A stretch of DNA of 64,000 nucleotides from Bacillus tuaregi. Lineage in GTDB: Bacteria > Bacillota > Bacilli > Bacillales > Cytobacillaceae. The position numbers and the translations under genes are program-made. Below the pieces are notes generated by a model, which did not search any database, was not told the origin of the DNA, and was given only the letters and a program-made list of their open reading frames with translations. The stretch is taken from the NCBI RefSeq assembly GCF_900104575.1, contig NZ_LT629731.1, forward strand, positions 2,306,689-2,370,688, in the 5' to 3' direction. Positions 8,890 to 16,118 of the stretch are shown here, piece after piece. Position 1 is the stretch's first letter. Every line of letters begins with the position of its first letter.

Positions 8890-9135
8890 TTAATCCAAAA
8901 ATAACAGTATATCGTCATTATCTTCATGTTTTAATAATTCATGTCCGCCTGATTTTACCCAAGCTGTCAGGTCATTTTTTGCTCCTTTATCTGTTGTATG
9001 AACTTTAAGAATTTGACCGGATTCGATTTCTCCAATGGCTTTTTTGTTTTAACGATTGGCATGGGGCACGCAAAGCCTTTTGCATCTTACAGTCTCTCCG
9101 TTTTGTAACCTCTTTTGATGTCATTACATTTATAG
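8890..9135 (-). pseudogene. Decayed TusA (SirA-like) sulfur carrier, first relic
   Basis: From 9086 the minus strand encodes DAKGFACPMPIVKTKKA, then the TTDKGAKNDL region and GGHELLKHEDND, clearly a TusA protein with its CPMP sulfur-binding motif. A TAA lies directly before the D of DAKG, the ATG upstream (MTSKEVTK) is in another frame, and an extra T near the end turns the expected FWIKK tail into FLD and a stop. Thus both ends are damaged. The intact paralog at 11063-11290 gives the template. Confidence 0.75.
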
Positions 9136-9146
9136 TCACGTCCATT

Positions 9147-9162
9147 TACCCATATAGGTATA
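9147..9162. promoter_or_regulatory. CstR/CsoR-like palindrome before the tusA relic
   Basis: TACC-N6-GGTA centred here resembles the ATACC...GGTAT operators bound by CsoR-family persulfide sensors such as CstR. Similar palindromes occur at 11322-11335 and 11792-11813, with weaker versions near 9207-9223 and 11031-11044. All lie before sulfur-trafficking genes. The regulator itself is not in the window, so the assignment is inference. Confidence 0.5.
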
Positions 9163-9243
9163 TTAAAGATAAAAAAATAACCTACTTTATCTCGCTATAA
9201 ATCATTCTTACCCCTAATAGGTCCGATTTTTATATCAAGATAA

Positions 9244-9825
9244 TTACGAATTAATACTTGTTGTTATACCCTTCCATTGGCTCATACCAGGTACAACATT
9301 AACTACATGAGAAAATCCATTTTCCACTAATTTTTGTGCCGCTAAATCACTTCTATTGCCTGTACGGCAAACCAAATAGATTTCATTTTCTTTGTTTAGT
9401 TCATGTAATCGTTCGTCTAATTCACCTAATGGAATCGAGATGGCAGATGATATATGTTGAAAGGCATACTCCGCAACTTCTCTTACATCAAGAACAACTA
9501 CGTTTTCATTCCCTTCCTCGAGCTTCTTTTCAAGTGCTTCATTATGAATGACATGCGGATATTTTTTCTCGTTCATTTCATCATTAGAGGATTTCCGTAA
9601 ATAGTGCTTCAGCACTTCATTTTCCTCTATAGTGCCTAAATATTGATGGCCTGAGCTGTCAGCCCATGCTTTAATATCTGATTTTGACCCTTTATCTGTT
9701 GCTTGAACCTCTAATATTTGTCCTGCCTCTAGAGTATTCATCGCTTTTTTCGTTTTAACAATAGGCATTGGACATGCTAAGCCTTTTGCATCTAGAACAA
9801 GGTTTACTTTTATATTATTATTCAT
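9244..9825 (-). CDS. yrkF: TusA-rhodanese fusion sulfurtransferase (YrkF-like)
   Basis: This 193-residue protein fuses an N-terminal TusA sulfur carrier (residues about 8-75, motif GLACPMPIVKTKKAM) to a C-terminal rhodanese domain (about 95-190, DVREVAEYA and active-site loop CRTGNRS). The order and length match B. subtilis YrkF. It should relay sulfane sulfur as a persulfide between the two cysteines in the cytosol. The start has AGGAGG upstream. Neighbours are a membrane-anchored rhodanese, a DsrE protein and TusA, forming a persulfide-handling group. B. subtilis also has YrkH (metallo-beta-lactamase/rhodanese) and YrkJ in this group; neither is present here. Confidence 0.9.
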   Translation of the reverse strand: MNNNIKVNLVLDAKGLACPMPIVKTKKAMNTLEAGQILEVQATDKGSKSDIKAWADSSGHQYLGTIEENEVLKHYLRKSSNDEMNEKKYPHVIHNEALEKKLEEGNENVVVLDVREVAEYAFQHISSAISIPLGELDERLHELNKENEIYLVCRTGNRSDLAAQKLVENGFSHVVNVVPGMSQWKGITTSINS

Positions 9826-9887
9826 AGGTTTATCCTCCTGACTTCATTCAAAGGTGGTGTATTTTGGTTCCCTTCCCAGGCTGTTAA

Positions 9888-10250
9888 TTAAGACCAAGCA
9901 TTCATGCCGCCTTTAACATTTGTCACTTTTGTAAATCCTAATTTTTTTAACTGCTTACTAGCTTTTTGGCTTCTCATACCACTTTGGCAGATGACAATAA
10001 CTTCTTTATCCTTCGAAAGTTCTTTTTCTGCTTTTTGAGAAAGCTGATGGAGCGGTATATTTTTAAAGCCTCTGATACTTCTTCCCTTATATTCACCAGG
10101 TGTTCGAACATCAATAAACTGCTTGTTTTTGCTATTTAATTCATTTTTTAATTCGATTGTTGAGATATTTTTAACACCTTTAACTGGAATCAAACGTTGT
10201 ATGATAAGAAAAAGAAGAATGGCTAAAAGGATATAATTTAAATAATCCAT
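9888..10250 (-). CDS. Membrane-anchored rhodanese-like protein (YqhL-like)
   Basis: A 120-residue protein with one N-terminal membrane helix (residues 6-22) followed by a cytosolic rhodanese domain: IDVRTPGEYKG, the active-site loop CQSGMRSQ and the closing NVKGGMNAW. The start at 10250 has GGAGGT ten bases upstream; a longer frame to 10307 runs into the structured repeat and is not favoured. It lies 62 nt upstream of the yrkF-like gene and is probably cotranscribed with it. The repeat inserted upstream (10304-10529) now separates it from the DsrE gene. Confidence 0.85.
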   Translation of the reverse strand: MDYLNYILLAILLFLIIQRLIPVKGVKNISTIELKNELNSKNKQFIDVRTPGEYKGRSIRGFKNIPLHQLSQKAEKELSKDKEVIVICQSGMRSQKASKQLKKLGFTKVTNVKGGMNAWS

Positions 10251-10303
10251 GATTTTTAGTACCTCCAAGTAGTTTTTGGGGAAGCGTTCTCCCCCACCTC
10301 TTA

Positions 10304-10529
10304 TCAAATTCGCCCGTCGAATTTGCGTCCGGATTACCTGAGCATGCTCGGATAAACGACCTTTAAAAAATCCGTGACATCCGCCGGAGGCTTAACTTCA
10401 TTCAGCCGGGGTTTGAAACTCCACTGAATCGAAGTACTATTTGCATTCATCTCCCACTTGTAGAAGTGGAGGACTTCTGTACCTGTCGCAAGCTTTCGGT
10501 ACAAAAAGCATTTGCTGAATGAAGTTAAA
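10304..10529. repeat. 226-nt structured dispersed repeat, copy 1
   Basis: This element is about 85-90 percent identical by eye to 30310-30534. It has a left part with a hairpin (AAATTCG...CGAATTT) and a GAGC/GCTC palindrome. A right part is enclosed by a perfect 15-bp inverted repeat, TTAACTTCATTCAGC (10392-10406) and its complement (10514-10528). Inside are the hairpins CCACTT/AAGTGG and GTACC/GGTAC. Read on the minus strand, GAAGTCCTCC-stem-GGGAG resembles the terminal stem-loop of IS200/IS605 TnpB guide RNAs, so a tnpB-less derivative is possible. The TTAA at its right end supplies the stop codon of the DsrE gene. Confidence 0.8.
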
Positions 10530-11004
10530 TAAATAAGTTTACATTTCCTTCTTGAGCATCTGCTAGATAGGCAGCAACCCCGGCATATTCAATGTTATCC
10601 AATAGTTCTTCCTGCTGCAGACCTAAAAGGTCCATTGTCATTGTACAAGCAACTAATTTAACCTCTTGCTCTTGAGCCATTTCAATTAGTTGTGGAAGAG
10701 GCATTGCATTATGCTTTTTCATAATATCTTTAATCATTTTTGGTCCAAAGCCGGCAAAGTTCATTTTTGAAAGTCCCATTTTGTCTGGACCTTTTGGCAT
10801 CATTTTGCCAAACATTTTTTCCATGAAGTTCTTTTTCACTTCTATATTTTCATCTTTACGAAGTGCGTTTAATCCCCAAAATGTATGGAATATCGTTACT
10901 TCATGATCATAAGCAGCTGCTCCATTAGCAATTATATAGGCTGCCATCGCCTTATCATAATCTCCGCTAAATAAAACAATTGTTGTCTTCTTTCTTTCTG
11001 TCAT
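10525..11004 (-). CDS. yrkE: DsrE/DsrF-like family protein (YrkE-like)
   Basis: This 159-residue protein belongs to the DsrE2/YrkE family (VLFSGDYDKAMAAYIIANGA at the N-terminus, a central MMPKGPDKMGLSKMNFAGFG segment, and VKLVACTMTMDLLG containing the likely persulfide-carrying cysteine). Such proteins pass sulfane sulfur to or from TusA. A GGAGG site precedes ATG 11004. The stop codon falls in the terminal inverted repeat of the structured repeat, so insertion may have replaced the last residues or only touched the stop. It is followed upstream by tusA in the same direction. Confidence 0.88.
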   Translation of the reverse strand: MTERKKTTIVLFSGDYDKAMAAYIIANGAAAYDHEVTIFHTFWGLNALRKDENIEVKKNFMEKMFGKMMPKGPDKMGLSKMNFAGFGPKMIKDIMKKHNAMPLPQLIEMAQEQEVKLVACTMTMDLLGLQQEELLDNIEYAGVAAYLADAQEGNVNLFI

Positions 11005-11062
11005 GTTGTACCTCCAAGAAGTAAGTTTTATACATATTAGGGTATATTATAAGTTAAAAAAA

Positions 11063-11290
11063 TTATCGCTTCTTAATCCAAAACTTTAAAACATCGTTTT
11101 CCTCTTCATAGCTTAATAACTCATGACCGCCTGATTTTGCCCATGCAGCAAGGTCATTCTTTGCTCCTTTATCAGTTGTATGGATTTCTAGAACTTGGCC
11201 TGATTCTAAATCATTCATCGCTCTTTTTGTTTTTACTATTGGCATCGGACATGCTAACCCTTTAGCATCTAATACTTTAACGATATCCAT
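11063..11290 (-). CDS. yrkI: Sulfur carrier protein TusA (YrkI-like)
   Basis: An intact 75-residue TusA/SirA-type protein: VLDAKGLACPMPIVKTKRAM holds the sulfur-binding cysteine in the CPMP motif, then TTDKGAKNDLAAW and a FWIKK tail. It should accept persulfide sulfur from rhodanese or DsrE partners in the cytosol. GGGGGA precedes the ATG. The upstream region carries a CstR-like palindrome at 11322-11335. It is the intact paralog of two decayed copies nearby (8890-9135 and 11882-12001). Confidence 0.92.
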   Translation of the reverse strand: MDIVKVLDAKGLACPMPIVKTKRAMNDLESGQVLEIHTTDKGAKNDLAAWAKSGGHELLSYEEENDVLKFWIKKR

Positions 11291-11321
11291 GTTGAAATTC
11301 CCCCTAATATCTATATACTAT

Positions 11322-11335
11322 TACCACTATGGGTA
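11322..11335. promoter_or_regulatory. CstR/CsoR-like palindrome before tusA
   Basis: TACC-N6-GGTA (TACCACTATGGGTA) lies about 32 nt upstream of the tusA start, in the expected promoter region. It shares arms and spacing with the palindromes at 9147 and 11792. Confidence 0.5.
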
Positions 11336-11382
11336 TAATGTTAATTCAAAAAAAAGATAGTGTCAACTGTTTTTTATAGAGT

Positions 11383-11748
11383 TTATTTGCAGTAGTTTAA
11401 AGTATTTATCTGAATATTGTTTTGTTCAATCATGTTAAAACTAATCACATGAAATCCCTGTTGTCTAAGTAATCGAATACCCATATTTTTTTCTACTAAG
11501 CTTGATGCGACAACATGTAAATCCATATCCGGTATTTCGTGATGATTTCGCTTTAGGTAGGCAATGGGAATATTAAGAGCTTCTTTAACAGGATCCTTAT
11601 AAGATACATTAAAATCTCGTAAATCAATCACTTTTATATATTCCAAATCGAGGTCCTTCAAATGATTAAAAGGTACATCAGTAATTGGAAAATATCTTTT
11701 ATACAAGATAAAAGCGATTAGTATAATACTTATAATCAGTAAAGCCAT
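11383..11748 (-). CDS. Membrane-anchored rhodanese-like protein lacking the catalytic cysteine
   Basis: This 121-residue protein has the same plan as the membrane rhodanese at 9888-10250: one N-terminal helix (residues 3-16), then a rhodanese-like domain with IDLRDFN (the D-x-R motif). At the active-site loop it reads VVASSLVEKNMGIRLLRQQGF, so the cysteine is replaced and the loop is altered. It is therefore unlikely to be a sulfurtransferase and may be a binding or regulatory version, or an allele losing function. AAGGAG precedes the ATG, and the best palindromic operator of the cluster lies upstream at 11792-11813. Confidence 0.75.
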   Translation of the reverse strand: MALLIISIILIAFILYKRYFPITDVPFNHLKDLDLEYIKVIDLRDFNVSYKDPVKEALNIPIAYLKRNHHEIPDMDLHVVASSLVEKNMGIRLLRQQGFHVISFNMIEQNNIQINTLNYCK

Positions 11749-11791
11749 GTAAGAAACTCCTTCTGGTTATTTGTTAAGCAACATGTATTAC

Positions 11792-11813
11792 TTTATACCC
11801 TGATAGGTATAAA
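11792..11813. promoter_or_regulatory. Perfect 8-bp-arm palindrome, probable CstR/CsoR-type operator
   Basis: TTTATACC-N6-GGTATAAA is a perfect inverted repeat of two 8-bp arms, 44 nt before the cysteine-less rhodanese gene. It is the strongest member of a family of TACC-N6-GGTA palindromes spread through this sulfur cluster. Confidence 0.6.
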
Positions 11814-11881
11814 GTCAATGGATATTTATATTTTTTTTGCAGATAATAGTTTAATAACCATTTATAAAATCTATTAAACAC

Positions 11882-12001
11882 TTATATAATTTCCATTACC
11901 TGGCCTGGTTCAAGTGTTGTCATTTCTTTTTTTGTTTTTACAATCGGCATAGGATAGGCTTAGCCTTTAGCATCAAGTGTTTTATTAACAGTTACCTCCA
12001 T
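11882..12001 (-). pseudogene. Decayed TusA, second relic (nonsense codon and Cys-to-Tyr)
   Basis: AAAGGGGG and ATG 12001 open MEVTVNKTLDAKG, then TAA at 11960-11962 replaces the conserved Leu, and the frame resumes AYPMPIVKTKKEMTTLEPGQVMEII before TAA at 11882. The sulfur-binding cysteine of CPMP has become Tyr (YPMP), and the C-terminal half is gone. It is a clear pseudogene, and even readthrough product would be inactive. Confidence 0.8.
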
Positions 12002-12195
12002 GGCAATTCCCCCTTTCAGAATTATTATCTTTATATTCGATTTCCCATGCAGAGATCATCTCCTCCCTTAAACGATAGAACGGTCTCCAGGATGATTGAA
12101 TATTGTATGAGTATGACTATAATGATCAAGAATGTGTTCTACATGTTTCATTTGCGTTTTTCATCATATTGGGTAAATCTGAGGAGGAGAATGAG

Positions 12196-12429
12196 ATGGG
12201 GCTGTTTTTAGTTGCAGTGCTTCTATGGGGCTTGATGATAACTGGATTATTTTTGGCTACATGGGGTTTGTGGAAAACATCATGGAAAGCATTTGTTTGG
12301 AGCGGAGCTGCTTTCATCCTTCCATCCATCATACTGGCTACACAGAAGGGATTGTATAACCTATTTCTCCTCCTTCCGTTTCTTGTGTTGGGGGCAGCTT
12401 ACATTACGTATAAAAGGAAAAAAGGCTAA
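12196..12429 (+). CDS. Small hypothetical membrane protein
   Basis: A 77-residue protein with two to three hydrophobic helices (LVAVLLWGLMITGLFLATWG, an internal WSGAAFILPSIIL and LFLLLPFLVLGAAYI) and a basic tail KRKKG. GAGGAGG at 12181-12187 fits ATG 12196; the open frame continues upstream to 12103 without a ribosome site. I do not recognise the family. A bidirectional terminator follows. Confidence 0.65.
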   Translation: MGLFLVAVLLWGLMITGLFLATWGLWKTSWKAFVWSGAAFILPSIILATQKGLYNLFLLLPFLVLGAAYITYKRKKG

Positions 12430-12444
12430 GGTTCGACAAAATGT

Positions 12445-12477
12445 AAAAGACCAAATCGAATGATGATTTGGTCTTTT
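12445..12477. terminator. Bidirectional terminator between the small membrane gene and purT
   Basis: A 13-bp perfect stem (AAAAGACCAAATC with its complement) with A and T runs on both sides serves the converging genes. Confidence 0.85.
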
Positions 12478-12493
12478 AACGTAACGGATAGAC

Positions 12494-13654
12494 TTATAAT
12501 TCCGTTGCTTGTAATTTATCTAATGCCTGTCCAGCATTTTCTCTAGCCTGTTCAACCGTATTAGCTGTTGATAAGGCAACAGCAATTCTACGACCTACTT
12601 TCGTGACTGGTTTACCAAATACACGAACCTGCGTGTTTGGGATAGCCAATGCTTCCTCCAAACCTGTTACAGTGTAGTCATTTGCCTCCGTCTTTGCCTT
12701 GAGCGGTCTGCTGGCACCTGGCGAAAGTTGAGTAATTTCAGGAATTGGAAAGCCTAAAATGGCTCGTACGTGAAGAGCGAACTCAGAAAGGTTCTGGGTT
12801 ACTAACGTGACCAAACCCGTATCATGTGGTCTTGGTGATACTTCACTAAAATAAACCTTATCTTGAGCTAGGAATAGTTCGACACCAAAGATACCGAACC
12901 CACCAAGCTCATCGGTAATAGCTTTGGCAATTTTCTTTGCATCTTCTATCTGTGCGTCTGTCATGTGATGTGGCTGCCAGGATTCGATATAGTCACCGTC
13001 CTTCTGTATATGACCGATTGGTGCGCAAAACATTGTTCCATTCACAGCTCGAACGGTTAGAAGCGTAATTTCTGATTCAAAAGTGATAAATTCTTCAATA
13101 ATGACACGACCGTTTTGAACACGGCCGCCTTCCATGGCAATGCTCCAGCATTCTTCCAGCTGTTGCTCTGTGCGGCAAACACTTTGGCCTTTTCCAGAAG
13201 AGCTCATAAGTGGTTTAATGACACAAGGAAATCCAATTTTTTTGGCGCCAGCCACAAATTCTTCATATGTATCCGCAAATTCATACTTGGCTGTCGGCAG
13301 CTTTAGCGTTTCCGCAGCTAACCTTCTAATCCCTTCACGGTCCATCGTTAGCTTTGCTGCACGTGCTGTTGGAATGACTCTGAACCCTTCCTCCTCCAGC
13401 TTGACTAGTTCGGAGGTGGCAATCGCTTCAATTTCTGGAACAATTAAGTCAGGCTTTTCCATTTCAATAACTTCTCTAACCCTCACGGCATCAAGCATAT
13501 CCATACAATAGCTTCTGTGTGCGACCTGCATGGCAGGTGCATGCTCATACCGATCCACTGCAACGGTTTCCAGTCCCATTCGTTGGGCTTCGATGATGAC
13601 TTCCTTCCCAAGCTCTCCTGAACCTAGTAATAAGATCTTTTTTGATTTATACAT
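12494..13654 (-). CDS. purT: Formate-dependent phosphoribosylglycinamide formyltransferase PurT (GAR transformylase 2)
   Basis: PurT makes formyl-GAR from GAR, formate and ATP in purine synthesis, without folate. The protein has 386 residues, the usual length, with an N-terminal Rossmann-like segment [20 protein letters not shown] and an ATP-grasp domain including [25 protein letters not shown] and the C-terminal [20 protein letters not shown] 13654 has GGAGAG eight bases upstream; the longer frame to 13675 is not supported. It stands alone between converging and diverging neighbours. Confidence 0.95.
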   Translation of the reverse strand: MYKSKKILLLGSGELGKEVIIEAQRMGLETVAVDRYEHAPAMQVAHRSYCMDMLDAVRVREVIEMEKPDLIVPEIEAIATSELVKLEEEGFRVIPTARAAKLTMDREGIRRLAAETLKLPTAKYEFADTYEEFVAGAKKIGFPCVIKPLMSSSGKGQSVCRTEQQLEECWSIAMEGGRVQNGRVIIEEFITFESEITLLTVRAVNGTMFCAPIGHIQKDGDYIESWQPHHMTDAQIEDAKKIAKAITDELGGFGIFGVELFLAQDKVYFSEVSPRPHDTGLVTLVTQNLSEFALHVRAILGFPIPEITQLSPGASRPLKAKTEANDYTVTGLEEALAIPNTQVRVFGKPVTKVGRRIAVALSTANTVEQARENAGQALDKLQATEL

Positions 13655-13912
13655 CCCGAACACTCTCCAGTTCAATAGTTTACAACTAAAAAAAAGTACG
13701 ATTCCTTTGTATATATTTTACCCTTAAATATTCTAATTTTCGACAATATTTCGTCGGTTTTGTTTATTTTCCATAGATTATTAGTTTGTTTGATAAATCA
13801 TTGAAAAGTGAAAATGAAGATTACCACTAAGCCAATGATTCATTTGCCGTTTCACATTGGACAATCCTTTAATATATATATGGTATCTCGAGAAAGAAAA
13901 GAGTGAATAGTA

Positions 13913-14944
13913 GTGGATGAAAAGTTCAAGGATTGTGATTGTGAAGGTGATAGCCTCTCTTCTGCTGATGATCTGAATGATCAGAAAAGGAAAGATACCA
14001 TTTCCTTTATGACCTGGAATCTATTTATTGGTGCGGACTTATCCCCACTTTTTTCTGCATCTATCCTAGAAGAAGTTCCCCGTCGAGTAACAGAGGTATA
14101 TCGGCAATTTTTAGCGACGAATTTTCCAGAGCGTGTTAAGAAAATAGCTCAACAAATAGAATTATATACCCCTGACGTTATTGGGCTGCAGGAAGCTGCT
14201 TGCTGGCAGCTACGTCAGCTAACAGTACCGGAAATGCCTGCAGTTACGTTTGATTATATTAAGCTGCTAATAAAGGAACTGGAAAATAGGGGATTAATAT
14301 ATGAGGTAAGCGCATGTAATCATAACATTTCCGCACAGCTGCGTTCAAGTCAGGGAAACTTCATCCGACTATTAGACAGGGATACAATATTAATTCGTAA
14401 AGAATCAGGGTTGAAGATTGTAAAAAGACGGGAAGGGAACTTCAAAACAAATGACACCACTAAGCTTGGGGGTTTGAATTTCGAGCTTCTTCGGGGCTGG
14501 TCAGCTGTTGACATCAGTAACGATAAACATAAATTCAGGGTTATTACAACACATCTCGAAACGGGTTCTCCTGTCATCAATCTCGTACAAGGGAATGAAT
14601 TATTAGAGGGACCAGCCAATACAAGCCTACCCATTATTATGCTTGGGGATTTGAATGTCACCCGTGATGGTCAAAGTCCTTCAGCTGCATACAGCCATTT
14701 TCTCCATGCTGGATTTCAGGATGTATGGTTAGTAGCAGGTCAGGGTCAGGGCCTCACCTGCTGTCAGGATTACGACCTATTGAATGCGTTTTCAACTCTT
14801 AGTAGACGAATGGACTGCATCCTCTACAAAAACGGCTGGAAACCACTCTCCGTCAAAACCTTCGGAACAGAGCTACAGGACCGAACTCCAATTGCCCAAT
14901 GGTTGTCAGACCACGCGGGCGTAATTGCCCATATGGAAGTATAG
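13913..14944 (+). CDS. Endonuclease/exonuclease/phosphatase (EEP) family protein
   Basis: This 343-residue protein has the EEP fold motifs in order: FMTWNLFIGAD, PDVIGLQEA (metal-binding Glu), TTHLETGSP, MLGDLNVTRDG (catalytic Asp-Asn) and the final SDHAGVIA. Members hydrolyse phosphodiesters, from DNA repair nucleases to sphingomyelinases; no signal peptide is evident, so it is likely cytosolic. The start is GTG 13913 with a weak ribosome site, so the true start may be slightly downstream. The substrate cannot be judged. Confidence 0.82.
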   Translation: MDEKFKDCDCEGDSLSSADDLNDQKRKDTISFMTWNLFIGADLSPLFSASILEEVPRRVTEVYRQFLATNFPERVKKIAQQIELYTPDVIGLQEAACWQLRQLTVPEMPAVTFDYIKLLIKELENRGLIYEVSACNHNISAQLRSSQGNFIRLLDRDTILIRKESGLKIVKRREGNFKTNDTTKLGGLNFELLRGWSAVDISNDKHKFRVITTHLETGSPVINLVQGNELLEGPANTSLPIIMLGDLNVTRDGQSPSAAYSHFLHAGFQDVWLVAGQGQGLTCCQDYDLLNAFSTLSRRMDCILYKNGWKPLSVKTFGTELQDRTPIAQWLSDHAGVIAHMEV

Positions 14945-14996
14945 TGTTTTTCTTCTGCTTCCCCAATGAGATATGATCGAACTATTGCAAACAATC

Positions 14997-15027
14997 AAAG
15001 CAGAGAGAGACAATCCTCTGCTTTTTA
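14997..15027 (+). terminator. Terminator after the EEP-family gene
   Basis: AAAGCAGAG and CTCTGCTTT arms with a 10-nt loop are followed by TTTTTAT. The 3' edge overlaps the stop of the converging AEC transporter gene. Confidence 0.75.
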
Positions 15028-15927
15028 TCTTATGAAAAAAATCGTGATTGGTATCGTTAGCAAACTAATCAGTGTGGTAACTAAGGTTGTGAATGATACT
15101 AAATCGGGCTTTACATTAAATTGAACTGCTAGCATGGTTGTGTTGGCTGCAATAGGCATGGCTGCCAACAGAATAAAGACCTTGTGTATTAAATCATTTA
15201 CCGGCATAAAGCTTACCAGCAAGACCGCAATAAGTGGTGACATTATCATACGTACAACGATAACACTATTTACATATTTTAAATCAAATTTGGCTGATTT
15301 TACCTCTGCCAGCTGCATACCCAAAATAAGCATAACGGTTGGGATAGAAGCAGAACCTACCAGACTTATTCCCTCTAAGATTGTAGGAGGAAGCTCAATT
15401 TTCGCTAACTGAAATATGACTCCGAGCAATACACCATAGATAACAGGCATTTTTAATACGCTCCTGAAGGCATCACGAATAGTTGTTGACCTTTCACTAC
15501 CATAGGAAGCAATGAAAATTCCAATCGTATTAATCAATAAAGCGTGGATGACCATGATAATGACGGCATAATCAAAGCCGGCAGAGCCGAAGGCAAACAA
15601 GGCAATCGGTGCACCATAGTTCCCACTGTTTGGAAAAATCGTGCCTAGCTGCATGGCCGAAAGCTCTGTTTTATCTGATTTCATCCATCTTCCAAGAAGA
15701 TTGGTAATACCAATAATCAAGAGGACAAGTAAAAGTGAAAAGAGAAACATATAAAAATACTCGATATTTAATTCATTCGTATAAAAGGTGTCGAAGGTTA
15801 GAAAAGGTAGCATTAAATAAAGAGACATCTTTGAGATAGATTTAATATCAAACTTTAATAACTTTTGTCCGATAAAGCCCGTCCCAAAAATAAGAAATGC
15901 TGGTAATACAATTAAAAGTAAATCCAC
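15025..15927 (-). CDS. AEC-family transporter (auxin efflux carrier fold)
   Basis: A 300-residue integral membrane protein with about ten helices in two five-helix halves, typical of the AEC family. It contains the conserved GNYGAPIALFAFG segment and a C-terminal MPIAANTTMLAVQF crossing. Bacterial members export or exchange organic acids such as malate or malonate. Translation begins at GTG 15927 with AGGAG nine bases upstream. No neighbouring metabolic gene suggests the substrate. Confidence 0.85.
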   Translation of the reverse strand: MDLLLIVLPAFLIFGTGFIGQKLLKFDIKSISKMSLYLMLPFLTFDTFYTNELNIEYFYMFLFSLLLVLLIIGITNLLGRWMKSDKTELSAMQLGTIFPNSGNYGAPIALFAFGSAGFDYAVIIMVIHALLINTIGIFIASYGSERSTTIRDAFRSVLKMPVIYGVLLGVIFQLAKIELPPTILEGISLVGSASIPTVMLILGMQLAEVKSAKFDLKYVNSVIVVRMIMSPLIAVLLVSFMPVNDLIHKVFILLAAMPIAANTTMLAVQFNVKPDLVSFTTLVTTLISLLTIPITIFFIR

Positions 15928-16118
15928 AGACTAAAGCTCCTTTCAAACTTTCAGATTGATCTATAATGGTAGAATATTCGACATTTTAGAATAAGATTAT
16001 ACTAGATATATCATAGAAGCTATTAAATTTCAAAGGATATTTCATAGAAAACCCGACTATGGCTTACACCAATTTTTCCTTCTATAGCTATATCAAAAAA
16101 AGCAACAAAATGGTTCCT

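Noticed and set aside
13655-13912. Possible PurR box upstream of purT (CGAA-rich stretches near 13740-13760)
   Set aside because: The sequence does not match the PurBox well enough and the paired, spaced arrangement is absent.
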